In this document: positions 1 through 10,011 of the stretch, piece after piece
Layout of the letters: each line of letters starts with the position of its first letter
Position numbering within the stretch: position 1 is the stretch's first letter
From: Prochlorococcus sp. AG-409-D09
GTDB lineage: Bacteria; Cyanobacteriota; Cyanobacteriia; PCC-6307; Cyanobiaceae
Assembly (NCBI GenBank): GCA_003215935.1
Contig: QCJQ01000003.1
Coordinates: 1-64,000, forward strand
Direction: 5' to 3'
Length of the DNA: 64,000 bases
The notes under the pieces: generated by a model
Databases searched by the model: none
Seen by the model: only the letters and a program-made list of their open reading frames with translations
What the model was told of the DNA's origin: nothing
Position numbers and translations under genes: made by a program

Positions 1-610
1 GTGGATTACGAGCACTACCACTCACCAAATCTCCAATTGAAAGTCCTAAGCCTGTTAAAACAGCCAATGCTGTAGATGTCCCGCCTGGAACACATTCAGT
101 TATTAAAAGCGGTTTAGTTAGACTTTCTCCTATTTTCTGACCTTTCTTCCACAGAGAAGCTACTCGGTCTTTAGCCATAGCTTTTCCTGTACTTAAGCAA
201 TTTGCAGGCCCATTTGCTGGCGATTCAAATGAATCATGAGGGAATGGGGGCGTTTGAAGCAATCCAGCTGTAATTACATAAGGTTTAATATTTAAAACCC
301 TCGAAACAACATGACTAATAAGAGCCGGGGATACGCCAGCTTGCAAAGGAGGTAATGGCCACTTGCAAGGAAAATTAGGTCCATGCAAAAGAAGTTCTGC
401 ATCTGCTACAGCGGTATACCTTCGTGAATGAACAGTTGATCCTGCAGATGAAATACCCTTAACCTCAGCGGTCTTTGAACCTGCTAAAACAAGAAAAAAC
501 TCAAAGTCACCCAAAGAGCTACGCCATTTTTCTATCCAATCCTCAACACTTAATCTAGTAATTCCTGGTCCAAAAGCCTTTATTCCGAATCCAGTCAATA
601 CGTAGGACAT
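1..610 (-). CDS. CobT-like nicotinate mononucleotide phosphoribosyltransferase family protein (partial)
   Basis: The gene runs off the left edge of the window, so only the N-terminal ~203 codons are present; this is why it is missing from the ORF track. The ATG at 608-610 opens a frame beginning MSYVLTGFGIKAFGPG. It carries AGSKTAEVKGISSAGSTVHS, the block YTAVADAELLLHGP and the glycine-rich stretch ECVPGGTSTAVLAVL. This is the cyanobacterial/archaeal branch of the CobT family (TIGR00303 type), expected to activate the lower ligand base during cobamide assembly. Prochlorococcus makes pseudocobalamin, so the base may be adenine; that is inference. The next gene on the same strand ends 20 bp upstream. 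The family call is firm, the exact substrate is not. Confidence 0.85.
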   Translation of the reverse strand, partial: MSYVLTGFGIKAFGPGITRLSVEDWIEKWRSSLGDFEFFLVLAGSKTAEVKGISSAGSTVHSRRYTAVADAELLLHGPNFPCKWPLPPLQAGVSPALISHVVSRVLNIKPYVITAGLLQTPPFPHDSFESPANGPANCLSTGKAMAKDRVASLWKKGQKIGESLTKPLLITECVPGGTSTALAVLTGLGLSIGDLVSGSARNP

Positions 611-630
611 TATCTAAAGAATAGAGTCAA

Positions 631-1305
631 TTAAAGAGTGTCTAAAGATATCAGGCCTCGTAATATTTCTGGAGGGTCTGGCAAATATGCTTTAAGTCTA
701 GGGAAAAGCCAAAAAGCAATTGCATGTAAGCAAATAACATATATAAGCTCTTGAAATATAACAAGTATCATTGCTGCAAGTTGAACAAGAAAAATATCTG
801 GAGCAAAGCCTAAATCAAATAAATCAACTACTTTTTCAATAAGACCTGAACCTGCACGAGTAAGCACTACCCATAGGTTCTCTCCTACTAATAAGGAAAG
901 AACCAGCACTCTTATAAGAAAGCCAGCTGTTCCTATAAGTACGCCAAAACTCCAACTAAACCACCAACTACAATTTCTGGACCAACACCAACCTAACCAC
1001 AATGCCAAAAATCCGTATGGAAATAAAAAAAGAGGTCCTCGAACTGGTCCCATCAAAGCAATTAAAAGTAATACTGTGAGGCTGACACCTTCTAGAGCAG
1101 TTTTAAAACCTCTACGTAGTTGAAGTAGAGATAAGGGAAGAGGTAAAGCAAGACGAAAAATTGCACCGCCGATAGGCAAATAATACAAAGCAATCCATAT
1201 TAATCCAGTTGCTGCTGATAAATATGACGTCTCTACGATATTTAGAGCTTGTCTTCGACTTAACTTAGAACTCTCAAGAGATCTATTATTGTTTTTAGTA
1301 ATCAC
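631..1305 (-). CDS. DUF2232-like polytopic membrane protein
   Basis: A 224-aa very hydrophobic protein with about five to six membrane segments, separated by short basic loops such as LRRGFKTALEG and WCWSRNCSWW. The pattern matches the cyanobacterial DUF2232/YybS-like membrane proteins that often lie beside topA and cobalamin genes. There are no catalytic motifs. It lies in a same-strand run (topA, lipoprotein, this gene, CobT-like) with gaps of 5 and 20 bp, so it is probably co-transcribed. It could be the substrate-binding membrane part of a transporter, but nothing in the sequence proves that. Confidence 0.7.
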   Translation of the reverse strand: MITKNNNRSLESSKLSRRQALNIVETSYLSAATGLIWIALYYLPIGGAIFRLALPLPLSLLQLRRGFKTALEGVSLTVLLLIALMGPVRGPLFLFPYGFLALWLGWCWSRNCSWWFSWSFGVLIGTAGFLIRVLVLSLLVGENLWVVLTRAGSGLIEKVVDLFDLGFAPDIFLVQLAAMILVIFQELIYVICLHAIAFWLFPRLKAYLPDPPEILRGLISLDTL

Positions 1306-1310
1306 AATTG

Positions 1311-1814
1311 CTACCTTTTCATTTTAATAGTATTCATTTTCGAATTCTCTTCAAAACTTTCTATTTTCTCAACCTCAAATTCAACTCCTGCTTGTCTTAA
1401 TGCTTTTGTAACTGATTCAGCAGGGGCTGAAGGGTTGGCTCCTGACAACTTAAGTATTATTCTATAAGGTTTTGGACGAAAATTTCTAACTTTTTTTTCT
1501 ATACTTTTCTTTTCCGTATATTCAGAATTGTTCTTAGATTCTTTATTTGCAAGCTTATGATCCACTTTCGATCTAGGAAAAGAAGAAGGTTTTTTCAATA
1601 AATCTTTATTTCTAATTTTTGTAGCAACTTTATTATCATTTAATTTCTTAATACTATCAATATCTTCTTCTTTCTGCGTCGTGTAGTCAAAACTTCTTTC
1701 CAGTTGATTACCTATCTCACTATTAGAACAGGCCTGAATAGTCAATAAAGCTAGCCAAAGTATAGTTCGAGCAAAAATATAATTAAATGGTCTATCTGTA
1801 GTTTTAATAATCAT
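1311..1814 (-). CDS. Putative lipoprotein, hypothetical
   Basis: A 167-aa protein with a hydrophobic N-terminus ending in LLTIQACSNSE, a plausible though imperfect lipobox with the cysteine near residue 29. The middle is low-complexity and rich in Lys, Ser, Asn and Asp, as in a flexible periplasmic linker. The C-terminal ~50 residues (YRIILKLSGANPSAPAESVT onward) look folded and may form a small alpha/beta domain. The ATG overlaps the topA stop in an ATGA arrangement (1811-1814), so translation is probably coupled to topA. I do not recognise a function. Confidence 0.6.
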   Translation of the reverse strand: MIIKTTDRPFNYIFARTILWLALLTIQACSNSEIGNQLERSFDYTTQKEEDIDSIKKLNDNKVATKIRNKDLLKKPSSFPRSKVDHKLANKESKNNSEYTEKKSIEKKVRNFRPKPYRIILKLSGANPSAPAESVTKALRQAGVEFEVEKIESFEENSKMNTIKMKR

Positions 1815-4687
1815 TTCTCAGTTGACTTAATGATTCTTACAGCACTTGCTCTTGGCCTTGATGATTTTGCTTTCTTAGATGTTTTACTTACTTTTTCAGA
1901 AGAAGTGTTTCTTTTTGTTTTAACTGTTTTCTTTTTTGAAACTGTAGATTTTTTAGTAGCTTTCTTTTTGCTAGAAACTTTTTTAGAAAGCAATTCTATT
2001 GCTTCTTCTAAGTTTATATCATTTGCATCTTTACCCTCAGGTAAAGATGCATTTACCTTTCCTTGTTTTACATACAGGCCATAAGGTCCATCATAAATTT
2101 GAATTTTTTCTTTACTACCTTTTGGTATACCTAGATCTTTCAAAGCAGTCCTTCCACCTCTTCCTCTTTTAGGCATAGCTAATAATTCCAAAGCTCTTTC
2201 TAAACCAACTTTTAAAACATCGTCTTCTACTTTTAATGAACGAAAATCTTTCTCACCTTTCCCCTTGTCCCAAACAATATATGGGCCAAATCTTCCTAAA
2301 CCAGCTTGAATTTTTCCACCTTGAGAATGCTCACCTAGTAATCTTGGCAACTTAAGCAATCCTATGGCTTCTTCCAGAGTTAGATCTTCTGGTTTAACAC
2401 CCTTCGGAAGAGAAGATCTTTTTGGATTTGGAACTTTTTTTGACGATTTATCTTCTAAAGTCTTAATTGCAATATCTAAATCAACCTTTTCCTCAGTAAT
2501 GTTATCAGGTAATAATATATTTAATTTTCCTTGTTTTACATAAAGACCATGAGGACTACTAAATAATTGAATATTTTCCTTCTTACTTTTTGGTATGCCC
2601 AAGTCTTTAATTTCAACTACCAAACCTCTTTGTACATAAGGTCCATATTTACCAATTAATATATAAATTTTCTGACCAGTCTCAGGATCTTCTCCTATTG
2701 ATTCCGGTCCATCAGCTTTCTGCTTTAAAAGCATTTCAGCCTTATCTTCATCTAAGTCTGCAGGTGTAATTTCCTGAGGCAAAGTAGCTGTTATGGGCTT
2801 ACCATCATCTCCAACGGTTCTTGACTCAAGATAAGTACCATATTTACCGATTCTTACTAAAGACGATAGACCTTCTAAAGAAACAGCTCTGAATTCGCCT
2901 CCATCTATGTCTCCCTCTCTAAGCAGTACTTGATTTTCTAATCCTTTATCTCCTTTATAAAAATCTTTTAGGTAAGGCAACCAACTAACTTTCCCTGTTG
3001 AAATTTCATCTAGCGTTGATTCCATTTTAGCCGTAAAGCTCGTATCAACTAGTTCAGGGAAATGCTCTTCTAACAAAGCTGTTACCGCAAAAGCAGTAAA
3101 GCTTGGTGTTAATGAATTATTTTGAAGAATTGAATATCCACGATCAACAATTGTTCCAATAATACTTGCATAAGTTGAAGGCCTCCCAATACCTTCATTT
3201 TCTAAAGTCTTAACCAGTGATGCTTCGCTATACCTTGCCGGAGGCTGTGTTTGATGACCTACAGCTTCTACTTTCTTAGGTGCAGGCTTATCTCCTACAA
3301 GAATATTTGGCAAAAGGACCTCTTGCCCATCAAGAGCAGCTTCTGGATCATCGCTTCCCTCTACATAAGCTCGAAAGAAACCTGGGAAATCAATTCTCTT
3401 ACCACTTGCTCTAAAAGAAGCTTTATCGATTTCAACCTGTACAGAAAGCATGGTCAAGCGTGCATCAGCCATTTGACTAGCAATCGTTCTCTTCCAAATC
3501 AAATCATATAAAGATAAATCTCTCCCTGATAAACCTGTTTCTTTTGGTGTCCTAAACACTTCACCAGCAGGTCTAATAGCTTCATGTGCTTCTTGAGCAT
3601 TACGTGTTTTATTTGTAAATTGTCGAGACTTTTGAACCAAATACTCCTGACCATAACGAGATTGAACACATTCTCTAGAAGCCTTAATTGCTTGATCAGA
3701 CAAATAAACAGAGTCTGTACGCATATAAGTTATATATCCTCTTTCATATAACCCCTGAGCACATCGCATCGTTTCACGGGCAGAAAGGCGCAATTTTCTA
3801 TTTGCTTCCTGTTGAAGAGTACTTGTAGTAAATGGAGGAACTGGTTTTCTTGTAGTCGCTTTTTCCTCAACAGAACTAACTACCCATTCATTTTTTCTAG
3901 AAATCTCAGCAAGTTCTTTTGCTTCACTTTCATTGATTAAACATACATTTCTTCCGGTTTTTAATTTACCTGTGGCTTCATCAAAATCACCGCCATTAGC
4001 AACTCTTTGACCTCTTAAAGTAACTAATTTTGCTTCAAAAGAAGTACCTCCTTGCTCAAGTTTGGCCTTTAAATCCCAAAAACTCCCACTCCGAAAAGAT
4101 CTTCTTTGTCTTTCACGTTGCACTAATAATCTAACAGCAACTGACTGAACTCGTCCGGCAGAGAGTCCCCAAGAGACTTTCTTCCATAACAGTGGAGATA
4201 GTGTATATCCTACTAAGCGATCTAAAATCCTTCTAGTTTCTTGAGCATGAACTAACTCTAAATCAATCTCTCTTGTCTTAGAAAGAGCCTTAGAAATTGC
4301 TTCTTTAGTAATCTCATGGAAAACCATTCTTTTCACTGGGATCTTAGGATTTAAAACATTTAGCAAATGCCAACTAATACTTTCACCTTCTCGATCTTCA
4401 TCAGTCGCAAGTAATAGTTCATTTGCACCTTTTAAAGATTGCTTAAGATCTTTTACAACCTTCTTTTTATCTTTAGGAATTACGTATAAGGGGTCAAAAT
4501 CTGACGTTGTATTAACTCCAAGAGTTGCCCACTTTTCCCCTTTATGAGCAGCAGGTATTTCTGCAGCACTATTAGGCAGGTCTCTAACATGTCCCATTGA
4601 GGCAACAACTTCGAAGTCCTTGGGCAAAAAACCTTTAATAGTTCTTGCTTTTGTAGGGCTTTCAACTATGACAAGAGTGTGCGCCAT
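1811..4687 (-). CDS. topA: DNA topoisomerase I (type IA)
   Basis: A 958-aa enzyme that relaxes negative supercoils by single-strand passage. The N-terminal Toprim domain shows [17 protein letters not shown] and the metal-binding [17 protein letters not shown]. The catalytic tyrosine lies in [14 protein letters not shown] near residue 320. The C-terminal third carries repeated [11 protein letters not shown] / [13 protein letters not shown] modules in place of the zinc fingers of the E. coli enzyme, followed by a Lys/Ser-rich tail. That architecture and the length are usual for cyanobacteria. It is divergent from ndhB with 132 bp between starts and heads a minus-strand run with the lipoprotein gene. 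Confidence 0.97.
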   Translation of the reverse strand: MAHTLVIVESPTKARTIKGFLPKDFEVVASMGHVRDLPNSAAEIPAAHKGEKWATLGVNTTSDFDPLYVIPKDKKKVVKDLKQSLKGANELLLATDEDREGESISWHLLNVLNPKIPVKRMVFHEITKEAISKALSKTREIDLELVHAQETRRILDRLVGYTLSPLLWKKVSWGLSAGRVQSVAVRLLVQRERQRRSFRSGSFWDLKAKLEQGGTSFEAKLVTLRGQRVANGGDFDEATGKLKTGRNVCLINESEAKELAEISRKNEWVVSSVEEKATTRKPVPPFTTSTLQQEANRKLRLSARETMRCAQGLYERGYITYMRTDSVYLSDQAIKASRECVQSRYGQEYLVQKSRQFTNKTRNAQEAHEAIRPAGEVFRTPKETGLSGRDLSLYDLIWKRTIASQMADARLTMLSVQVEIDKASFRASGKRIDFPGFFRAYVEGSDDPEAALDGQEVLLPNILVGDKPAPKKVEAVGHQTQPPARYSEASLVKTLENEGIGRPSTYASIIGTIVDRGYSILQNNSLTPSFTAFAVTALLEEHFPELVDTSFTAKMESTLDEISTGKVSWLPYLKDFYKGDKGLENQVLLREGDIDGGEFRAVSLEGLSSLVRIGKYGTYLESRTVGDDGKPITATLPQEITPADLDEDKAEMLLKQKADGPESIGEDPETGQKIYILIGKYGPYVQRGLVVEIKDLGIPKSKKENIQLFSSPHGLYVKQGKLNILLPDNITEEKVDLDIAIKTLEDKSSKKVPNPKRSSLPKGVKPEDLTLEEAIGLLKLPRLLGEHSQGGKIQAGLGRFGPYIVWDKGKGEKDFRSLKVEDDVLKVGLERALELLAMPKRGRGGRTALKDLGIPKGSKEKIQIYDGPYGLYVKQGKVNASLPEGKDANDINLEEAIELLSKKVSSKKKATKKSTVSKKKTVKTKRNTSSEKVSKTSKKAKSSRPRASAVRIIKSTEK

Positions 4688-4819
4688 TGGCGACCAAAAA
4701 TCTTCCTTAACTCTTATCTATCGCAAAAGTGCACTAAGTGCATAGACCAAGATCATATAAAAGGCATATTTAATAACCTCGCTAGAGTCAAAAAAGCAGG
4801 TCTGACCTCAATAAACATC

Positions 4820-6391
4820 ATGCATGACATTGGAGTAATTTTTTTAACAGCTCAATCATGGAATGACCCTGGAGAGCTCCTGAGCCTTTCTTTAAATGCA
4901 AAAGCGATACTTCCTGAAGGATTTGTACTTTTAGCAATGCTAGGGACGCTTTTAGTTGACTTGGCAGGGGAAAGAACTGCATCTCGCTGGGCTCCCCCTA
5001 TTTGTTATGCAGGCCTAAGTACAGCATTAATAATTCTTGCAACCCAATGGAATGGTCAAAATCAAGAGGCTTTTCTCGGTGCCTTTATTGCAGACAATCT
5101 AGCTATTGCTTTTAGAGGTGTAATAGCTTTATCGACTCTTATTTCTTTGCTTATCAGTTGGAGTTATGCCGAGAAAAATGATAATCCTGTAGGTGAATAT
5201 GCGGCAATACTTTTAGCCGCAACACTAGGCGCAATGCTGTTATGCGGCTCTACTGATCTGGTCAGCATTTTTGTTTCGCTAGAAACTCTTTCAGTTGCAA
5301 GCTATTTGCTTGCTGGATATATGAAAAGAGATGCACGAAGCTCAGAAGCAGCCTTAAAATATCTTCTTGTAGGCTCAGCCGCCGCCGCAGTTTTTCTATA
5401 TGGAGCATCTCTTCTATATGGCATAAGTAGTACTACAAACATTCAAGAAATTGGGATATCTCTTTTAACTAGCCCATCCCCATTAGCGGCCTTAGCACTA
5501 GTTTTTGTTCTTTCAACTGTTGCCTTTAAAATTGCAGCTGTTCCTTTTCATCAATGGACACCAGATGTTTACGAAGGATCACCTACCCCTGTTGTAGCTT
5601 TCTTATCAGTAGGATCTAAAGCCGCTGGCTTTGCTTTAGCAGTAAGACTTCTTGTTGGATGTTTTAACGCTTTCGACAATCAGTGGAAACTTTTATTTAC
5701 AGTTCTCGCCATCTTGAGCATGACATTAGGGAACGTAGTTGCCTTAGCTCAGACATCAATGAAAAGAATGCTTGCATATAGTTCGATTGGCCAAGCAGGC
5801 TTTGTGATGATAGGGCTAGTAAGCGGAACAGAAGAAGGGTTTGCGGCCATGATTCTTTACATGGCTGCATATTTATTTATGAATTTAGGTGCATTTTCAT
5901 GCATAATTCTTTTCACCATAAGAACCGGTAGTGATCGAATATCTGACTATGCGGGTCTATACCAGAAAGATCCTTTAATAACACTTGGCCTGAGCCTGTG
6001 CCTTCTTTCCTTAGGCGGAATTCCACCAATGTTAGGGTTTTTCGGGAAAATATACCTTTTCTTCGCAGGATGGGCAGATGGCCAATATCTTTTAGTTATT
6101 GTGGGCTTAGTGACTTCCGTTATTTCTATTTATTACTACATTTCAGTAATAAAAATGATGGTTGTAAAAGAACCACAAGAAGCATCTGAAGTTGTCAAAA
6201 CATACCCTTCAAAAAATTGGCAACTAATTGGACTCCCACCTTTAAGAGTTGCCTTGGTAGTATGCGTATTTGCCACTGCTGTTGGAGGAATTCTTTCCAA
6301 TCCTTTATTTCAATGGGCAAATAATGCCGTTAATGGAACCCCCATAATCCAGGAAGCTATAACAGTTGCAAGTCAAGGAACAATTGGATAA
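4820..6391 (+). CDS. ndhB: NAD(P)H-quinone oxidoreductase subunit 2 (NDH-1)
   Basis: This encodes the NdhB membrane subunit of the thylakoid NDH-1 complex, used for respiration, cyclic electron flow and CO2 uptake. I start it at ATG 4820 ([12 protein letters not shown], 523 aa). The 47 codons the ORF track adds upstream are hydrophilic, unlike the family, and would run into the topA start. About 14 membrane segments are visible. The antiporter-like signature includes [41 protein letters not shown] with the conserved lysines, and [12 protein letters not shown]. An ABC ATPase gene follows after 19 bp. Confidence 0.96.
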   Translation: MHDIGVIFLTAQSWNDPGELLSLSLNAKAILPEGFVLLAMLGTLLVDLAGERTASRWAPPICYAGLSTALIILATQWNGQNQEAFLGAFIADNLAIAFRGVIALSTLISLLISWSYAEKNDNPVGEYAAILLAATLGAMLLCGSTDLVSIFVSLETLSVASYLLAGYMKRDARSSEAALKYLLVGSAAAAVFLYGASLLYGISSTTNIQEIGISLLTSPSPLAALALVFVLSTVAFKIAAVPFHQWTPDVYEGSPTPVVAFLSVGSKAAGFALAVRLLVGCFNAFDNQWKLLFTVLAILSMTLGNVVALAQTSMKRMLAYSSIGQAGFVMIGLVSGTEEGFAAMILYMAAYLFMNLGAFSCIILFTIRTGSDRISDYAGLYQKDPLITLGLSLCLLSLGGIPPMLGFFGKIYLFFAGWADGQYLLVIVGLVTSVISIYYYISVIKMMVVKEPQEASEVVKTYPSKNWQLIGLPPLRVALVVCVFATAVGGILSNPLFQWANNAVNGTPIIQEAITVASQGTIG

Positions 6392-6410
6392 CAATTCCTC
6401 TGTAAACAAA

Positions 6411-7094
6411 ATGGCCGTCGCAAAACTAACCAATGTAAGCAAAGTTTACGGACAAGGTGATTTAGTAGTTAAAGCCTTAGATAAACTAAATCTGGAAGTA
6501 AGGAAAGGGGATTACCTTGCCGTAATGGGTGCGAGTGGGTCAGGGAAAAGTACAGCTATGAATATTTTGGGATGCTTAGATCGACCTACTAGCGGCAAAT
6601 ATGAACTAAATGGGAACGCAGTTGAAAAATTAAATGACGATGAATTAGCAGATCTCCGAAACAAAGAACTTGGCTTTGTTTTTCAACAATTTCATCTCTT
6701 ACAAGAAATCACAGCTATTGAGAATGTAATGCTCCCGATGATTTATGCCTGTGTTCCATCAAATGAAAGAAGAAATATCGCTGAGCAAGCCTTGGTAAAA
6801 GTTGGTTTAGCTGAAAGAATAAATAATCTTCCTAATCAATTATCTGGTGGACAACAACAAAGAGTGGCAATAGCTAGAGCAATAATCAATCGACCATCTT
6901 TACTCCTTGCGGATGAACCCACTGGTGCACTTGATTCCACAACAACAAATGATGTATTAAATTTATTTGACGAATTACATGCTCAAGGTATAACTCTTGT
7001 ACTTGTAACTCATGAAGACAATGTTGCAAAAAGAGCAAAAAAAATTGTACGATTTAAAGATGGTCAAATAGTTGACATCTCAATAAATATTTAG
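6411..7094 (+). CDS. ABC transporter ATP-binding protein, LolD/MacB type
   Basis: A 227-aa ATPase with Walker A GASGSGKST, Q-loop FVFQQFHLL, signature LSGGQQQR, Walker B LLLADEPTGALD and switch H in VLVTHED. The LLADEPTGALD form is typical of the MacB/LolD/SalX family, which exports lipoproteins, peptides or other envelope cargo. I start at ATG 6411 (MAVAKLTNVSKVYGQ); the track's TTG at 6366 would overlap ndhB and add non-family residues. There is no partner permease beside it, so its cargo cannot be read from context. Its stop overlaps that of convergent birA by 4 bp. Confidence 0.88.
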   Translation: MAVAKLTNVSKVYGQGDLVVKALDKLNLEVRKGDYLAVMGASGSGKSTAMNILGCLDRPTSGKYELNGNAVEKLNDDELADLRNKELGFVFQQFHLLQEITAIENVMLPMIYACVPSNERRNIAEQALVKVGLAERINNLPNQLSGGQQQRVAIARAIINRPSLLLADEPTGALDSTTTNDVLNLFDELHAQGITLVLVTHEDNVAKRAKKIVRFKDGQIVDISINI

Positions 7095-7861
7095 ATAAAA
7101 GAAATTTGATTTGATCTTCTAATAACCTTTTTCTCATCATTTCTTGTTACTTTAAGTCCCCCGCGATTATCTAAGCCTTCAATTTTCCATTCATATCCAG
7201 TCTCAATATCAATAATAGATCTAGACCAAAAAATGTTTTCTATATTACAACAAAGAGTACTTTTATCTTCTAGAAGCTTTAAAGCTCTTTCCAAGCAAAA
7301 TAAAATTTCTACTATCCAATATTCGATATGAAAATTTTGAGATATTTTGAACAATGATATTCCTTCTTCTGGCACGTTATTGGCAATATTGAGACCAATA
7401 CCAATTCTAGCAATTCGCAATTTATCACCTCTAAATAATAGTTTTGGAAGAAAACCAGCAATCTTTTTATCACCAACAATCAGATCATTTGGCCATTTAA
7501 TTTTAACATTTATTCCATTTTCCTTTAATCTTTCTGACAATGCAAAAGCAGCTGCTAGGCCAAATAATTCCATTGAGTATTGAAAATCTTTAACAGGCAA
7601 AGCAGCACTAAGCCATGCTCCTCCTTTTAAAGATTTCCAAACTCTTCCATACTGACCTACTCCATGATTTTGCCTACCAGAAATATATGCTCTTGCAAGG
7701 CTTAAAACTTCAGGTTCATCTCTTAACCATTGAGTGAGTTCTTTTTCTGTACTTGCACATACAGGCTTCCATCGCAATATCCAGGGCATAGATATATGAG
7801 GATGAGAATGCAAATATCTGGTTACTTTTGGTGCTCCATTCCATGCTCTATTTATAGACAT
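7091..7861 (-). CDS. birA: Biotin--[acetyl-CoA-carboxylase] ligase
   Basis: A 256-aa biotin protein ligase that attaches biotin to the BCCP subunit of acetyl-CoA carboxylase. The biotinyl-AMP loop is QNHGVGQYGRVWKSLKGGAWLSAALP, a variant of the usual GRGRxGRxW. The catalytic core IKWPNDLIVGDKKIAGFL is intact. There is no N-terminal helix-turn-helix, so it should be a monofunctional ligase rather than a repressor. A short C-terminal domain (GYEWKIEGLDNRGGLKV) is present. It is convergent with the ABC ATPase gene. Confidence 0.92.
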   Translation of the reverse strand: MSINRAWNGAPKVTRYLHSHPHISMPWILRWKPVCASTEKELTQWLRDEPEVLSLARAYISGRQNHGVGQYGRVWKSLKGGAWLSAALPVKDFQYSMELFGLAAAFALSERLKENGINVKIKWPNDLIVGDKKIAGFLPKLLFRGDKLRIARIGIGLNIANNVPEEGISLFKISQNFHIEYWIVEILFCLERALKLLEDKSTLCCNIENIFWSRSIIDIETGYEWKIEGLDNRGGLKVTRNDEKKVIRRSNQISFI

Positions 7862-7890
7862 AAAAAATAAAAACTTATAGCATTAAAAGA

Positions 7891-8682
7891 TCAGGTATTA
7901 TCTATTGATTTCTTTAATTCTTCTAATTCTGCATCAACTTCTTCTATCTTAACTGTTTCAACTTTCATTTCATCTTCTTCTAATTGCTTCTCATTCGCTG
8001 AAGGTAATGCAACATTTTCAACACCAGACTTAAGCTCTTTTCTTAAGTTCTGCAATTCAAAATCGATATCATCAGAACTTTCTAATTTAGCAAACTTACT
8101 TTCCAAATCTGCGCCTGCAAGTTCAGCAGCAGCCTGACCAGAGGCTTCTAAAGCTTCCACTTTTTCCTCCATTCTTTCAAAAGCAGCCATTGCAGAGGTT
8201 GAACTAATGTCTCCAACCGCACTTTGCAATTTCTGCTGAGCCTTTGCAGCCTGAGCCCTAGCTTTAAGCATATCTTTCTTGGTTCTTGCTTCGGCGATTT
8301 TGCTTTCAAGAGCAACCAAACCTTTTTTAAGTTTTTCAACTTGTCCCTCTTGAGATTCCAGCTGAATAGTTAAAGAAGAGAAAGACTCCTTAAAAGCTTT
8401 TCGCCGTGTCAAAGCTTCGCGGGCTAAATCATCTTCTCCCTTTCTCAAAGCTAATTCAGCTCTTTCATACCAAGTTTTAATTTGAGATTCGGACTGACTA
8501 GCTTGACTAGCAAGTTTTTTCTGACTAGCAATTGCAATTGCTACAGCTTGACGAAGTTTTACTAAATCTTCCTGCATATCTGATACAGACTGATCAAGGA
8601 TCTTGACTGGATCCTCAGCTTTATTTACAAGGTCATTGAGATTAGAACGAATTAATCGACTTAGCCTGTCAAAGAATCCCAT
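7891..8682 (-). CDS. vipp1: PspA/IM30 family protein (Vipp1-like)
   Basis: A 263-aa, almost wholly coiled-coil protein starting MGFFDRLSRLIRSNLNDLVNKAEDP, the classic amphipathic membrane-binding helix of PspA/Vipp1. The body is rich in Ala, Glu, Lys and Gln (KKLASQASQSESQIK, KAQQKLQSAVGDISS). A separate C-terminal helix (VDAELEELKKSID) lies beyond the PspA-length core, and that extension separates Vipp1/IM30 from PspA. In cyanobacteria the protein forms rings and rods that remodel thylakoid membranes. Expression is probably from its own promoter in the gap to the divergent DciA-like gene. Confidence 0.9.
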   Translation of the reverse strand: MGFFDRLSRLIRSNLNDLVNKAEDPVKILDQSVSDMQEDLVKLRQAVAIAIASQKKLASQASQSESQIKTWYERAELALRKGEDDLAREALTRRKAFKESFSSLTIQLESQEGQVEKLKKGLVALESKIAEARTKKDMLKARAQAAKAQQKLQSAVGDISSTSAMAAFERMEEKVEALEASGQAAAELAGADLESKFAKLESSDDIDFELQNLRKELKSGVENVALPSANEKQLEEDEMKVETVKIEEVDAELEELKKSIDNT

Positions 8683-8753
8683 TTAAAGAGGTTTAGATGA
8701 ACCTTGAAAAGAGGGTAGCTATCTTCAGGAAATACTCCACCTAGAATGGGGAT

Positions 8754-9236
8754 ATGAAATCTACAAAACAAAAAAGTGAAAGTTCTTTTTCGTCAGAGTC
8801 ACTAGGAAAATGCCTGGAATCACTCAGGTTTTCTATTCAGAAAAAAAATGCACTGGGATCAATAATACAAAATTGGGAAACCATTGCGGGCAAGCAGTTA
8901 GCATCAAATTGCAATCCTCTCCAACTCAATAGAGGGATATTAATTATCGGTGCAAGTCATCCTCAATGGCGCCAAGCACTTATATATAATCGTCTAGCGC
9001 TTATATCATCACTTCAAAAAGCAGGTTTTAAAATAAAAGACATTCGAATTCAACAATATTATCCACAAAAAAATATTAACCTCAAATCAGATGAAAAAGA
9101 TATATGGGAAAATCATCCAAGTAGAATGGATATCCATGGAATTGTCACATGTAAAACATGTGGAAATCCTTGTCCTGCAGGTGAATTAAAATTATGGAAT
9201 AAATGTGGATTTTGTAGAAGACTAGATTTTTCTTAA
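8754..9236 (+). CDS. DciA-like DUF721 protein with C-terminal zinc-ribbon motif
   Basis: A 160-aa protein. Residues ~15-100 (SLGKCLESLRFSIQKKNALG through NRGILIIGASHPQWRQALIY) match the DUF721/DciA family, which loads replicative helicase DnaB in bacteria lacking DnaC. The last ~40 residues hold CKTCGNPCPAGELKLWNKCG then FCRR, a CxxC...CxxC arrangement expected to bind zinc. The zinc part is separate from the DUF721 core. The DUF721 match is good. The helicase-loader role is inferred from the family and has no local support. Confidence 0.78.
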   Translation: MKSTKQKSESSFSSESLGKCLESLRFSIQKKNALGSIIQNWETIAGKQLASNCNPLQLNRGILIIGASHPQWRQALIYNRLALISSLQKAGFKIKDIRIQQYYPQKNINLKSDEKDIWENHPSRMDIHGIVTCKTCGNPCPAGELKLWNKCGFCRRLDFS

Positions 9237-9254
9237 CATCTGATTAAGCTAGAT

Positions 9255-9956
9255 TTATTTTTTGAGGAGTAAAATACCCATCTGTCCAAAACAAATCGAT
9301 TGATAACTTACCTTTGAAAAACCGATCCCAACAGCTATTTGTTTCTGCACAACACCTGTTGGGTATTCTTCAATACTTTTTTCTAAGTACTGATAATATT
9401 TACCAAATCCAATTATAGAAGCAAAAGGAACAACAAAAAAGCGTAAGTAAAGCTTTTGAAAAATAGAGCTAAATGAGCCACTTTTAGTCTTATTAAAATC
9501 CAAAATAACAACTTTGCCCTCATTCTTTAATAAGCGTTTTATCTCTTGCAATGCTTTTGTAAAATCTGAAAGATTTCTTAAGCCATATGAAACAATAATT
9601 CCATCAAAGTAACATGAAGGGAAAGAAGTACATAAAGCATCTTCCTGATAAAAAGAAACTGATAAATTGTTAGCCGAAGAAGCTTTATTTTTTGCAATTT
9701 TTAATGGCTTAATTGCTGAATCTATTCCTATTGCTTCACCTTTATCTTTGACAAATTTAGCAAGCAGTAGCGTCAAATCTCCTGTTCCACAGCATAAATC
9801 AAGCCACTTTTGTCCTATACTAGGATCAGCAATTTTCAATAATTTTCTTTTCCAGAGCCTATGCAGACCAAAACTAAAAAAATCATTAAAAAAGTCATAT
9901 GAAGGGGCTATAATTTCAAACATATCCCTTATTGAATTAGGGTCACCAGGCTTCAT
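9255..9956 (-). CDS. menG: Demethylphylloquinone/demethylmenaquinone methyltransferase
   Basis: A 233-aa SAM-dependent methyltransferase of the UbiE/MenG family. Motif I is WLDLCCGTGDLTLLL. Further family blocks are ISYG-like IIVSYGLRNLSDFTKALQEI and VVILDFNKTKSGSF. In cyanobacteria this enzyme carries out the last methylation of phylloquinone, the secondary acceptor of photosystem I. It ends 18 bp from the convergent DciA-like gene. hisF lies upstream on the same strand, 55 bp away. Confidence 0.93.
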   Translation of the reverse strand: MKPGDPNSIRDMFEIIAPSYDFFNDFFSFGLHRLWKRKLLKIADPSIGQKWLDLCCGTGDLTLLLAKFVKDKGEAIGIDSAIKPLKIAKNKASSANNLSVSFYQEDALCTSFPSCYFDGIIVSYGLRNLSDFTKALQEIKRLLKNEGKVVILDFNKTKSGSFSSIFQKLYLRFFVVPFASIIGFGKYYQYLEKSIEEYPTGVVQKQIAVGIGFSKVSYQSICFGQMGILLLKK

Positions 9957-10011
9957 ATTATTTCTTTAAAAGATCATTATACACATTTTCCCAATAAAAC
10001 ATCTCTATCTT

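Noticed and set aside
1830-2084. 84-aa plus-strand ORF
   Set aside because: It lies fully inside topA on the opposite strand, over the Lys/Ser-rich tail, and reflects that codon bias.
4679-4819. N-terminal extension of ndhB in the ORF track
   Set aside because: The 47 residues are hydrophilic and basic, overlap the topA start and do not match NdhB, whose N-terminus fits ATG 4820.
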